Source: Pseudorhodoferax sp047601025
Lineage (GTDB): Bacteria; Pseudomonadota; Gammaproteobacteria; Burkholderiales; Burkholderiaceae_C
Direction of reading: 5' to 3'
Assembly (NCBI RefSeq): GCF_047601025.1
Contig: NZ_JASGJZ010000001.1
Coordinates: 1,178,001-1,242,000, forward strand
Length of the DNA stretch: 64,000 bases
Part shown: positions 25,073 to 34,258 of the stretch, piece after piece
Position numbering within the stretch: position 1 is the stretch's first letter
Layout of the letters: the number at the start of each line of letters is the position of its first letter
Notes under the pieces: model-generated
What the model was told of the DNA's origin: nothing
The model's input: only the letters and a program-made list of their open reading frames with translations
The model's database searches: none
Position numbers and translations under genes: made by a program

Positions 25073-26359
25073 ATGCACCGCCCCCTCTTTCCGTTGCTGG
25101 CCGCGCTGGCGCTGGCCGGCTGCGCCAGCACGGCGCCGCCCCCGGGCCCGCCGGCCGCGCCCGCGACACCGCCGGCGCCGGCCACGCCGGTCGCCCCGGC
25201 CGCGCCGGCCGCCGAGCCGCCACCAGCCCCTGCCGCCGCGCACGACTTCGCGCAGTGGATCGCCCGGTTCCGCGAGCAGGCCCGCGCCGCCGGCATCGAC
25301 GCGGCCGTGCTGCACGCGGCCTTCGACGGCGTGCAGTACCTGCCCGAGGTGGTCGCGCAGGACCGCGCCCAGCCCGAGTTCACCCGCAGCATCTGGGACT
25401 ACCTGGACACCGCCGTCTCGCCCACCCGCGTCGCGCGCGGGCAGGACAAGCGGCTCGAGGTGCGCGCCGCGCTGGACGCCGCCGCCGCGCGCTACGGCGT
25501 GCCGGCCGAGACCGTGGTCGCGATCTGGGGCATGGAGAGCAACTACGGCACGCACTACGGCAGCACGCCGACGATCGACGCGCTGGCCACGCTGGGCTTC
25601 GACGGCCGGCGCGCCGAATGGGCGCGTGGCCAGCTGCTGGCGGCGCTGCGCATCCTGCAGAACGGCGACATCGCGCGCGAGCGCATGGTCGGCTCCTGGG
25701 CCGGCGCCATGGGCCAGACGCAGTTCCTGCCGACCAGCTTCCTGGCCTACGCGGTCGACGCCGACGGCGATGGCCGGCGCGACATCTGGGGCAGCATGGC
25801 CGACGTGGCGGCCTCCACCGCCCACTTCCTCGCGCGCGAAGGCTGGCAGCGCGGCCAGCCCTGGGGCCTGGAGGTGCGGCTGCCGCCCGGCTTCGACCTC
25901 GCCCGCGCCGACGACGCGCTGCGCCAGGCCGGCGCGCAATGGGCGGCCGAGGGCGTGCGCCCGGCCGCGGGCGGGGCGCTGCCGGACCTGCCCGACGCCA
26001 GCCTGCTGCTGCCGGCCGGCGCGCGCGGCCCGGCCTTCCTGGTCGGCCCGAACTTCCGCGCGATCCTGCGCTACAACAACGCCACCAGCTACGCGCTGGC
26101 CGTGGGCCTGCTGGCCCAGCGCATCGCCGGCGGCCCCGGCGTGCAGGCCGCCTGGCCGCGCGATCTGCACCCGCTGTCGCGCAGCGAGCTGCGCGCGCTG
26201 CAGCAGGCGCTGAACGGCCAGGGCTTCGCCAGCGGCACGCCCGACGGCGTGCTGGGGCCGGCCACGCGCGCCGCGATCCGCGGCTGGCAGCGCCGCCAGG
26301 GGCTGCCAGCGGACGGGTTCCCGACGCAGGAGCTGCTCGGGCAGGTGCTGGCGCGCTGA
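25073..26359 (+). CDS. Membrane-bound lytic murein transglycosylase (MltB family) with peptidoglycan-binding domain
   Basis: A 428-residue lipoprotein that cleaves the glycan backbone of peptidoglycan to 1,6-anhydro products. Order: signal peptide with LAGC lipobox (Cys 17), an Ala/Pro-rich linker to about 55, the SLT_2 domain with catalytic E155 in WGMESNYGTHYG and GAMGQTQFLPTSF, and a C-terminal PG-binding domain (LNGQGFASGTPDGVLGPATR, about 368-425). A repeat element begins at the base after its stop codon. Confidence 0.93.
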   Translation: MHRPLFPLLAALALAGCASTAPPPGPPAAPATPPAPATPVAPAAPAAEPPPAPAAAHDFAQWIARFREQARAAGIDAAVLHAAFDGVQYLPEVVAQDRAQPEFTRSIWDYLDTAVSPTRVARGQDKRLEVRAALDAAAARYGVPAETVVAIWGMESNYGTHYGSTPTIDALATLGFDGRRAEWARGQLLAALRILQNGDIARERMVGSWAGAMGQTQFLPTSFLAYAVDADGDGRRDIWGSMADVAASTAHFLAREGWQRGQPWGLEVRLPPGFDLARADDALRQAGAQWAAEGVRPAAGGALPDLPDASLLLPAGARGPAFLVGPNFRAILRYNNATSYALAVGLLAQRIAGGPGVQAAWPRDLHPLSRSELRALQQALNGQGFASGTPDGVLGPATRAAIRGWQRRQGLPADGFPTQELLGQVLAR

Positions 26360-26586
26360 GCAGCCGCGAACGCATCCCGCACGCCCATGCGGGGCCCCCG
26401 CGATGAGCGTCCATGTGCATCGCCGACGCCGCGCCCGGGACGTCGCCCTTCGGGCCGGGAGCACGCCGAACGATCCCAGGCGGGCGTTGCAGTCCTTGCC
26501 CTGGCTCCAGCCAGGGCGGTGGCCCGCGCCTACGCCTGGGGTCCGGCGCACCCCGTCGTGGGCGCGATCGATCCATTCGCCGCTTC
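26360..26586 (+). repeat. MITE-like intergenic element, family A copy 2 (227 bp)
   Basis: This is homologous to 2787-3005 in the inverse orientation. Shared parts are a gatgagcg-type left block, the core ggcgggcgttgcagtcc, a perfect 7-bp stem with a 4-base loop (26499-26516) and a tcgtgggcgcga right block. The ends, 26360-26382 and 26564-26586, are complementary at 15 of 23 positions. The element begins immediately after the transglycosylase TGA. No protein is encoded. Confidence 0.8.
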
Positions 26587-26611
26587 GGGGCACTCCGCGG
26601 CGTGGCGCGCG

Positions 26612-27703
<1,092 letters not shown>

Positions 27704-27745
27704 GGGCGGAAGTATGGCGCGGCCCGATGCGCGATGATCGCGGCC

Positions 27746-28213
27746 ATGCACCCCATGGCCTACGCGCTCCTGCTGTTCCTGCACGTCGCCGGCGCGGCCT
27801 TCTGGGTCGGCGGCATGGCCGCGATGCACCTGTGCGTGCGGCCGGCCGCCGCCAGCGTGCTGGAGCCGCCGCAGCGGCTGGCCTTCATGGCCGCGGCGCT
27901 GGCGCGCTTCCTGCGCGGCGTGGACGTGGCAATGGCACTGCTGTGGGCCAGCGGGCTGGCGCTGTTCGCCGCCCTGGGCGGCTTTCGCGGGACGCACTGG
28001 CGCATCCACGCCATGTTCGCGCTGGCGCTGGCCATGACGCTGGTCTACGGCTTCGTCCGCGGCCGCGCGTTCCCGGCGCTGCGCGCGGCCGTGGCGCAGT
28101 CGCAGTGGCCGGCGGCGGGCGCGCGGCTGGCCACGGTGCGCCGCCTGGTCGGCGTGAACCTGGCGCTGGGCACGCTGGTGTTCGCGGTGGCGCTGGCGGG
28201 GCGGGCGGTCTGA
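27746..28213 (+). CDS. CopD-like integral membrane protein
   Basis: A 155-residue membrane protein with four predicted helices matching the copper-resistance D (CopD) fold: LLLFLHVAGAAFWVGGMAAMH with conserved His, RFLRGVDVAMALLWASGLAL and HWRIHAMFALALAM. CopD-domain proteins bind heme or copper in the membrane; the role here is not known. An ATG four codons upstream (27734) is an alternative start. Confidence 0.8.
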   Translation: MHPMAYALLLFLHVAGAAFWVGGMAAMHLCVRPAAASVLEPPQRLAFMAAALARFLRGVDVAMALLWASGLALFAALGGFRGTHWRIHAMFALALAMTLVYGFVRGRAFPALRAAVAQSQWPAAGARLATVRRLVGVNLALGTLVFAVALAGRAV

Positions 28214-28254
28214 CACCGACATTCGCGCCTACCGCCATCCGCACCGTCCAGCGC

Positions 28255-28797
28255 ATGCGCAGCGGCCCGCACATCTGCCTGGTCGGTCCGGGCGGCGCCG
28301 GCAAAAGCAGCGCCGGCGCCGCCGCGGCCACGCGGCTCGGCCTGCCTTTCATCGACCTCGATGCACGCTTCATCGTGGCCGAAGGCTGCATCCACGCCGT
28401 GATCGCACGCCATGGGTACGACGCCTACGCGGCGGCCAATGTCGCCATCTACGCCGCGTGCGTGGCGCGGGCTGCAGGGCCGGCGGTGATCGCGCTGTCG
28501 TCCGGCTTCATGGCCACCGGAGCGACGTCCACCCGCGCTATGCGGCCCTGCGGCAGGCGCTGCTGGCCAACCCGTCGTCCTTCGTGCTGCTGCCGTCACT
28601 GGCCCTGGCCGCCTGCGTCGCCGAAACTGTGCGCCGCCAGCTCGGCCGGCCCTTCGCGCGCACGGCCGAACGCGAGGAGCAGGTCATCCGCGACCGCTTT
28701 CGCGCTCTACCGCGACCTGCCCTTGCCCAAGCTCACGACCATGCGGCCGGTGGCGCGGATCGCGGCGGACATCGCGCGCCGCGTGCGCCCGCACTGA
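28255..28797 (+). pseudogene. Shikimate-kinase-like P-loop gene with two compensating frameshifts
   Basis: The N-terminal part reads well in one frame: HICLVGPGGAGKSSAGAA with a Walker A loop, then LPFIDLDARF and VIALSSGFMATG. At about 28518-28522 the homology continues in another frame (DVHPRYAALRQALL, SLALAACVAETVRRQLGRP, EEQVIRDRF), and at about 28700-28703 it returns to the first frame (ALYRDLPLPKLTTMRP). One base lost and one gained explain this. It is either a recent pseudogene or contains sequencing errors. Confidence 0.75.
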
Positions 28798-28803
28798 CGC
28801 ACC

Positions 28804-29379
28804 CTACGCCCAGCCGGCCGCGTGGCGCAGACGGATGCCGCTCGCATGCAGCGAGCTGTTCCACACCGGCCGCAGCGGCGCCAGCGCGGCGACCGGCCGC
28901 AACTCCGTTCCCGATGCGTGCAGGGCTGCACGCAGGTCCGTGAGCGCTTCGGCGCGCAGCGGCCGTACCGCCTGCGCCGACACGTGCATGCCAGCGTCGC
29001 CGAGGCTGCGAAAGCCAGCGGGCGGCAGTTCGTAGCGGGTCAGCGCTGCAGCGGCGATGCGCGGCATCCACGCCTGTTCGACATAGGCGACGGCGCTCAG
29101 GCCTGGCGCCAGGCGACCCAGCCAGCGCTGCCGGTCCGCGGCGACGGTCGCTGCGGTCGACCAGACCACGATGCGCGGGCAGTCGCGCGGGAACAGGTAC
29201 AGCCGCTGGTGCGCTTCATCGATGGCCCAGACCAGCGGACCGTTGAGCCACTCCCTGCCCGGCGGCCGCGCAGACGGCACACGCACGGGCCGCGGGACGA
29301 AACAGCCGATACCGGGATCGTCGCTGAAGTGGAACAGGCGCACCGGCGCGGCAAGAGGCCAAGCGTCGCGCGCCGACAT
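28804..29379 (-). CDS. DUF6886 family protein
   Basis: A 191-residue soluble protein beginning MSARDAWPLAAPVRLFHFSDD and carrying VWAIDEAHQRLYLFPRDCPRI, the signature of the DUF6886 family. No function is established. Its ATG directly abuts the stop of cbpM, so it is translated from the cbpA-cbpM message. Only the first two thirds look like the family core; the tail may vary. It could be a client or a stress-linked enzyme of the chaperone operon, which is inference. Confidence 0.8.
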   Translation of the reverse strand: MSARDAWPLAAPVRLFHFSDDPGIGCFVPRPVRVPSARPPGREWLNGPLVWAIDEAHQRLYLFPRDCPRIVVWSTAATVAADRQRWLGRLAPGLSAVAYVEQAWMPRIAAAALTRYELPPAGFRSLGDAGMHVSAQAVRPLRAEALTDLRAALHASGTELRPVAALAPLRPVWNSSLHASGIRLRHAAGWA

Positions 29380-29700
29380 TCAGTGCCCGTTCAGCAGCGC
29401 GCGCAGCCGTCGCACCTCGCGCTGCAGGTCGATGATCAGCGCCGCGGCGTCCACGCCGACGCCGAAGTCGCGCTGCAGCCGGCGCGCCTGCAGCGCGCAG
29501 CCCAGCGCCTCGCCGTGGAACACCCACTGCTCGCGCGGCGCGGCCGGCTCGGCCGGCGCGATCAGGCCGGCCTCGACCAGCTCGAACACCCATTCCACGC
29601 GGTCGCCCACGGCGCGCGCAAGCGCGCTGGCCGGCAGCGGGTGCAACTCGTCCACGGGCGTGCAGTGCGCGATGGTCACGGTCGTCTGGCGGATGTTCAT
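29380..29700 (-). CDS. cbpM: Chaperone modulator CbpM
   Basis: A 106-residue protein of the CbpM/MerR-like HTH fold that binds the J-domain of CbpA and inhibits it. The visible parts are ELVEAGLIAPAE, WVFHGEALGCALQARRLQRDFGV and a C-terminal helix with AALIIDLQREVRRLRALL. It begins 3 bases after the cbpA stop and abuts the DUF6886 gene. Family and order cbpA-cbpM are conserved widely. Confidence 0.9.
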   Translation of the reverse strand: MNIRQTTVTIAHCTPVDELHPLPASALARAVGDRVEWVFELVEAGLIAPAEPAAPREQWVFHGEALGCALQARRLQRDFGVGVDAAALIIDLQREVRRLRALLNGH

Positions 29701-29703
29701 GTC

Positions 29704-30675
29704 TCAGGCTCCAAGGGTGCGGCGCGGGTCGAAGCCGCTGCTGGCCCTGGCCAGGGCCTCGTAGGCCGCGCGGGCGGCGTCGGTGTCGGCCGGCGGCAGC
29801 GCGATCTCCAGCTCCAGGTACAGGTGGCCGGGCTGCCTGCTGCCCAGGCCGCGCTCCTTCAGCCGCAGCCGGCGGCCCGGGCGCGAGTTGGGCGGCACGC
29901 CCACGTCGACCACCTCGCCGCCCGGCAGCGGCACGCGCACCTGGGCGCCGAGCATGGCCTCGCTGGGCGTGACCGGCAGCTTCATCGTCAGGTCGTTGCC
30001 GTCCACGCGCCAGCGCGCGTCGGGTGCGATGCGCACCTCCAGGAACAGGTCGCCGGCCGGCTCGCCGCCGTGCCCTGGCAGGCCCTGCCCCGCCAGGCGG
30101 ATGAACTGCCCGGGCCGCACGCCGGCCGGGATGCGCACCTGCAGCGTGCGCTGCACGACCTGCGGATGGCCCTCGCCGTCCAGCTCCAGCGCGCGCAGCT
30201 GCAGCATGCGCTCGCCGCCGCGCAGCGCGGTCGGCACGTCGATCTCGATGGCGGCGTGCTGGTCCTCGCCGCGCGCACGGGCCTGGCGCTGCTGCGCCTG
30301 GCGGCGCTGGGCGGCGCCGAACAGGGACGAGAAGAACTCGCTGAAGTCGGCCTCGTCGGCCGGGCCGCCATGGCTGCGCTGGAAGTCGAAGCCCTGGTCC
30401 CAGCCCGGCGGCGGCTGGAAGCCGTGCGCGTCGGCGCCGCCGGCATGGCGGCCGCTGGCCACGCGCTCGGCCAGCGCGTCGTAGGCGGCGCGCTTTTCCT
30501 TGTCGCGCAGCACGTCGTAGGCCTCGTTGACCTCGCGCATGCGCTGCTCGGCGTCGGCTTCCTTGCTGACGTCGGGGTGGTACTTGCGGGCGAGCTTGCG
30601 GTAGGACTTGCGGATCTCGTCGTCCGTGGCCGTCTTCGGCACGCCCAGGGCACTGTAGTAGTCCTTGAATTCCAT
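29704..30675 (-). CDS. cbpA: DnaJ-type co-chaperone CbpA
   Basis: A 323-residue DnaJ analogue: J-domain with HPD at 33-35, a Gly/Phe-containing linker (about 75-130, rich in Gln near its end), and two C-terminal substrate-binding beta domains (AIEIDVPTALRGGERMLQL; VRIPAGVRPGQFIRLAGQG). No zinc-finger cysteines, as in CbpA. It stimulates DnaK and binds curved DNA in E. coli. It is the first gene of cbpA-cbpM-DUF6886 and divergent from the DUF4139 gene. Confidence 0.94.
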   Translation of the reverse strand: MEFKDYYSALGVPKTATDDEIRKSYRKLARKYHPDVSKEADAEQRMREVNEAYDVLRDKEKRAAYDALAERVASGRHAGGADAHGFQPPPGWDQGFDFQRSHGGPADEADFSEFFSSLFGAAQRRQAQQRQARARGEDQHAAIEIDVPTALRGGERMLQLRALELDGEGHPQVVQRTLQVRIPAGVRPGQFIRLAGQGLPGHGGEPAGDLFLEVRIAPDARWRVDGNDLTMKLPVTPSEAMLGAQVRVPLPGGEVVDVGVPPNSRPGRRLRLKERGLGSRQPGHLYLELEIALPPADTDAARAAYEALARASSGFDPRRTLGA

Positions 30676-30801
30676 GGTGCTCCCGGATGCGGTGATCCGC
30701 GCCATGGTGGGGGCGGCGAAGCCGGATTGCAAGACGCCGCGCCGGGCCGGCCGGCCTGGCCAGCGGCCCGGCCGGCGGCGCGCCGGGTAGCATGCCCGGC
30801 C

Positions 30802-32385
30802 ATGCGCACGCCCCTCCTCGTTCCCCTGGCCGCGTCGGCCGTGCTGGCCGCGCTGCCGGCCGCGGCGGCGGACCCGATCCCCTCGCGCATCGCCGAGGTC
30901 ACGCTGTATCCCGGCAGCGCCACCGTGCAGCGCGTCGCGCGCGTGCCGGCCGGCAGCCGGCAGCTGCGCCTGGACTGCCTGCCCGCGGCGCTGGACGCGC
31001 AGAGCCTGCAGGTCTCGGCCGGCGCCGGCGTGCAGCTGGGCGAGACGGCCGTGCTGACCGAGGACCGCGCCGCCGTGCCGGCCTGCCGCGATGCGCCGCT
31101 GGACGCGCGCATCCGCGACCTGGAGGACCGCAAGGCCGCGCTGCAGGCCGAGCATGCGGCGCTGGACCTGGTCACCGGCTACCTGAAGGGCCTGGGCGGC
31201 GGCGAGGCCCGCGCCGCCGACGCCCGGGCCGTGGCCGGCGTGGCCGAGGCCGTGCGCCGCACCGGCCAGGACGCGCTGGCGCGCCAGCACCAGCTCGCGC
31301 GCGCCCAGGCCGAACTCGACCGCGAACTCGCCCCGCTGCTGGCCGAGCGCCAGCGCGCCCAGGGCCGCAGCGGCCGGGTCGCGCGCGTCACCGTCACGCT
31401 GGCCGCCGCGCGCGATGCCGAGCTGACGTTGCGCTACCAGCTGCGCGGCCCGGGCTGGACGCCCGCCTACCGCGCCCAGCTCGACACCGCCACGCGCCGG
31501 CTGCGGCTGGAGCGCCAGGCGCTGGTCGCCCAGTCCAGCGGCGAGGACTGGCGCGGCGTGCGGCTGGTGCTGTCCACCGGGCAGCCGCTGCGCGCCGCCG
31601 GCGGACGCGAGCCGGCGCCCTGGCGCGTCGGCCTGGCGGCACCGCCGCAGGCCGGCGCCGAACTGCGCCGGCTGGCCGCGCCGGCGCCCGCGGCCATGCT
31701 GGAGCGCGCGGACGCGGCCGGCGCCCCCGAGGCGGCCGAGCCGGCGTTCGAGGTCCAGGTGGACGAACAGGCCTTCGCCACCGAATTCCGCGTGCCCCAG
31801 CCGATCGACGTGCCCTCGGACGGCCAGCGCGTGGCCGTCACGCTGGGCCAGCACGAGGAACAGGCCACGCTGGCCGTGCGCACCGCCCCGCAGACCGAGG
31901 CCGCGGCCTGGCTGGTCGCCGAGTTCGCGCCGCCGCCCGGCATCTGGCCGGCCGGGCCGCTGCAGCTGGTCCGGGACGGCGCCTTCGTCGGCAGCACGCG
32001 CTGGACGCCGCCGCAGCAGGCGCAGGCCAGCCTGTCCTTCGGCGTGGACGAGCGCGTGCGCGTGCAGGCCGAGCCGGAACGCGACACGCAGGGCAGCACC
32101 GGCGTGTTCGGCGGCCGCGCAGAGCGCCGCGTGCAGCGCGCCTGGACCATCGAGAACCGCCACGACGGCCCGGTCGCGCTGCAGGTGCTGGAGGCCGCGC
32201 CCGTCGCGGTCGACGCGCAGGTGCGCGTGCAGACCGAGTTCGCGCCGCCGCCGGCCGAGCTGGAATGGCAACGCCGGCCCGGCCTGGTGCTGTGGCGCAC
32301 CGAGCTGGCCGCCGGCCAGAGCCAGCGCTTCACGGCCGGCTACCGCATCGACTACCCGCAGGACCGGCGGCTGGAGCACCGATGA
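30802..32385 (+). CDS. DUF4139 domain protein, exported
   Basis: A 527-residue protein with a signal peptide (cut near AAAA/D, residue 22-23), an N-terminal DUF4140-like part (ITSEVTLYPGSATVQR-type segment IAEVTLYPGSATVQRVARV), a coiled-coil (about 100-190: ARIRDLEDRKAALQAEHAAL, and QHQLARAQAELDRELAPLLAERQ) and the DUF4139 beta domain (LRYQLRGPGWTPAYRAQLD). The molecular role is unknown. Its stop overlaps the dtd start by four bases (ATGA), so they are coupled. Confidence 0.88.
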   Translation: MRTPLLVPLAASAVLAALPAAAADPIPSRIAEVTLYPGSATVQRVARVPAGSRQLRLDCLPAALDAQSLQVSAGAGVQLGETAVLTEDRAAVPACRDAPLDARIRDLEDRKAALQAEHAALDLVTGYLKGLGGGEARAADARAVAGVAEAVRRTGQDALARQHQLARAQAELDRELAPLLAERQRAQGRSGRVARVTVTLAAARDAELTLRYQLRGPGWTPAYRAQLDTATRRLRLERQALVAQSSGEDWRGVRLVLSTGQPLRAAGGREPAPWRVGLAAPPQAGAELRRLAAPAPAAMLERADAAGAPEAAEPAFEVQVDEQAFATEFRVPQPIDVPSDGQRVAVTLGQHEEQATLAVRTAPQTEAAAWLVAEFAPPPGIWPAGPLQLVRDGAFVGSTRWTPPQQAQASLSFGVDERVRVQAEPERDTQGSTGVFGGRAERRVQRAWTIENRHDGPVALQVLEAAPVAVDAQVRVQTEFAPPPAELEWQRRPGLVLWRTELAAGQSQRFTAGYRIDYPQDRRLEHR

Positions 32386-32819
32386 AACTGCTGCTGCAGC
32401 GCGTGCGCGAGGCGCGCGTGGACATCGCCGGCCAGACCGTCGGCGCCATCGGCCCGGGCCTGCTGGTGCTGGTCTGCGCCGAACGCGGCGACGCCGAGGA
32501 ACAGGCCGACCGGCTGCTGGCCAAGGTGCTGAAGCTGCGCATCTTCGCCGACGCGGCCGGCAAGATGAACCTCAGCGTGCAGGACACCGGCGGCGGCCTG
32601 CTGCTGGTGAGCCAGTTCACGCTGGCGGCCGACACCCGCGGCGGCAACCGGCCGGGCTTCTCGGGCGCGGCCGCGCCGGAAGACGGCCGCCGGCTGTACG
32701 ACTACTTCGTGGACCGGGCGCGCGCATTGCACCCGGTGGTGGCCACCGGCCGCTTCGGCGCCGACATGCAGGTGCACCTGGTCAACGACGGGCCGGTCAC
32801 GATCCCGATGCAGGGCTGA
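32382..32819 (+). CDS. dtd: D-aminoacyl-tRNA deacylase
   Basis: A 145-residue enzyme, the same length as E. coli Dtd, that removes D-amino acids (and Gly) wrongly attached to tRNA. Both catalytic-site motifs are present: SQFTLAADTRGGNRPGFSGA and the C-terminal NDGPVTIPMQ (the cross-subunit Gly-cisPro site reads GPVT here as in the family). The ATGA overlap with the preceding gene is good support for the start. Confidence 0.95.
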   Translation: MKLLLQRVREARVDIAGQTVGAIGPGLLVLVCAERGDAEEQADRLLAKVLKLRIFADAAGKMNLSVQDTGGGLLLVSQFTLAADTRGGNRPGFSGAAAPEDGRRLYDYFVDRARALHPVVATGRFGADMQVHLVNDGPVTIPMQG

Positions 32820-32846
32820 AGCAACCGCCGCGCACCGGGCCGCCCG

Positions 32847-33485
32847 TCACGTCCCGCCCACGTAGGGATTGCTGCGCCGCTCGCGCCCGAGGGTGCCCTC
32901 GGGCCCGTGGCCCGGGACGAACACCGTCTCGTCGCCCATCGGCCACAGCCGCTCGACGATGCTGCGGACCAGCTGGTCGTGGTCGCCCAGCGGGAAGTCC
33001 GTGCGCCCGATCGAGCCGGCGAACAGCACGTCGCCGACGAAGGCGCGCTGCAGTGCGGGCGCGTGGAAGACCACGTGCCCCGGCGTATGGCCGGGGCAGT
33101 GCCGCACCTGCAGCACGTGGCTGCCCAGCGTGACGGTGTCGCCGTCGTGCAGCCAGCGCGTGGGCGTGAACGGCTTGGCCGGCGGAAAGCCGAACATCGC
33201 GCTCTGCTGCGGCAGGCCGTCGATCCAGAACTGGTCGTCCGGATGCGGGCCGACGATGGGCAGGCCCAGCCGCTCGGCCAGTTCGCCGGCGCCGCCGGCA
33301 TGGTCGATGTGGGCGTGCGTGAGCCAGATCTGTTCGAGCGTCAGGTCGCGGCGCCGGACCTCGGCCAGCAGCCGGTCCAGGTCGCCGCCGGGATCGATGA
33401 CGGCGGCCTGCCGCGTGGGGTCGTCCCACAGCAGCGAGCAATTCTGCTGGAACGCGGTGACGGGAATGGTGTGGTAGCGCAGCAT
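32847..33485 (-). CDS. MBL-fold metallohydrolase (glyoxalase II-like, YcbL type)
   Basis: A 212-residue beta-lactamase-fold enzyme with the zinc motif THAHIDHAGG (H57, H59, D61, H62), CPGHTPGHVVFH, GDVLFAGSIGRTDFP and the terminal PGHGPEGTLGRERRSNPYV of the YcbL branch. Family members cleave thioesters such as lactoylglutathione. It converges with dtd and is preceded by the GIY-YIG gene on the same strand. Confidence 0.9.
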   Translation of the reverse strand: MLRYHTIPVTAFQQNCSLLWDDPTRQAAVIDPGGDLDRLLAEVRRRDLTLEQIWLTHAHIDHAGGAGELAERLGLPIVGPHPDDQFWIDGLPQQSAMFGFPPAKPFTPTRWLHDGDTVTLGSHVLQVRHCPGHTPGHVVFHAPALQRAFVGDVLFAGSIGRTDFPLGDHDQLVRSIVERLWPMGDETVFVPGHGPEGTLGRERRSNPYVGGT

Positions 33486-33621
33486 GGGACGGAGGCGGGG
33501 AAGTGGACAACGAAGGATCGATCGAACGGCGCGCAATGTATCGGGCTTCTCGCCGCCCTGCGTCGGGAGGGGCCGCCCGGCGGCATGACGGGCGCTTCCC
33601 GGGGCAGGCTGTCGTGCCGGG

Positions 33622-34158
33622 TCAGCGTGCGTGGCGCTGCAGCGATCCGGCCCGCTCGGCCAGCCCGCGCAGCCACGCCGGCCCGAGGCCGAAGCGCCGT
33701 TCCAGCCGCGCCGCCCGTGCCAGGCACTGTTCCAGCCATTGCCCGCGCGCCTTGCCCGACCGCTTGAGCCGGCTCTCCAGGTCGAAGGCTTCGGCCCGCG
33801 ACGCGAAGCGGACGGCGCCCAGCAGGTGCCATCTGCGCCCGCGCGTCCACCCGGTGTTGGTGGCGGCATTGTGCGACCGGAACCGGTTCCGCAGGTTGGT
33901 CGTCGCGCCGATGTAGACGACGCCGCAGCGGGACACCAGCAGATAGGTCCAGCCCCGGTCCGTCCGCACCGTCCTGCCCGTGCCGGTGCCGGCCGGGCGC
34001 TTCGGCTTCTCCGTGTAGCGGCCGCGCCGGTAGTGCGAGTTCACGCCGTACACCACGTTGACGGAAATACCCAGCGCCTGGGCGATCTGCTCGCAGGTGA
34101 AGCGGCCTTCCCGGAGCATGGCCAGGATGGCGGCGGACTGCGGGGACGGTGTTGCCAT
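33622..34158 (-). CDS. HTH plus GIY-YIG endonuclease-like domain protein
   Basis: A 178-residue two-domain protein. Residues about 1-45 form a helix-turn-helix (ILAMLREGRFTCEQIAQALGISVNVVYGVNSHYRRG), then a basic linker, then a GIY-YIG nuclease-like domain from about 66: WTYLLVSRCGVVYIGATTN, LRNRFRSHN with the conserved Arg, and the metal-binding Glu in FDLESRLKRSGKARG. The GIY part reads TYL, as in the UPF0213-like group. Cleavage activity is plausible but untested. The start is chosen downstream of the overlap with the activator gene. Confidence 0.8.
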   Translation of the reverse strand: MATPSPQSAAILAMLREGRFTCEQIAQALGISVNVVYGVNSHYRRGRYTEKPKRPAGTGTGRTVRTDRGWTYLLVSRCGVVYIGATTNLRNRFRSHNAATNTGWTRGRRWHLLGAVRFASRAEAFDLESRLKRSGKARGQWLEQCLARAARLERRFGLGPAWLRGLAERAGSLQRHAR

Positions 34159-34258
34159 GTCGGCATCCCTTTCTGTGCGGCGGCGTGCATGGCACGACCG
34201 GATGCCGATTCTGGCGGCGCGCGGCCGGCCGGTGCCGGCGGCGGGGCATTGGCCCCGG

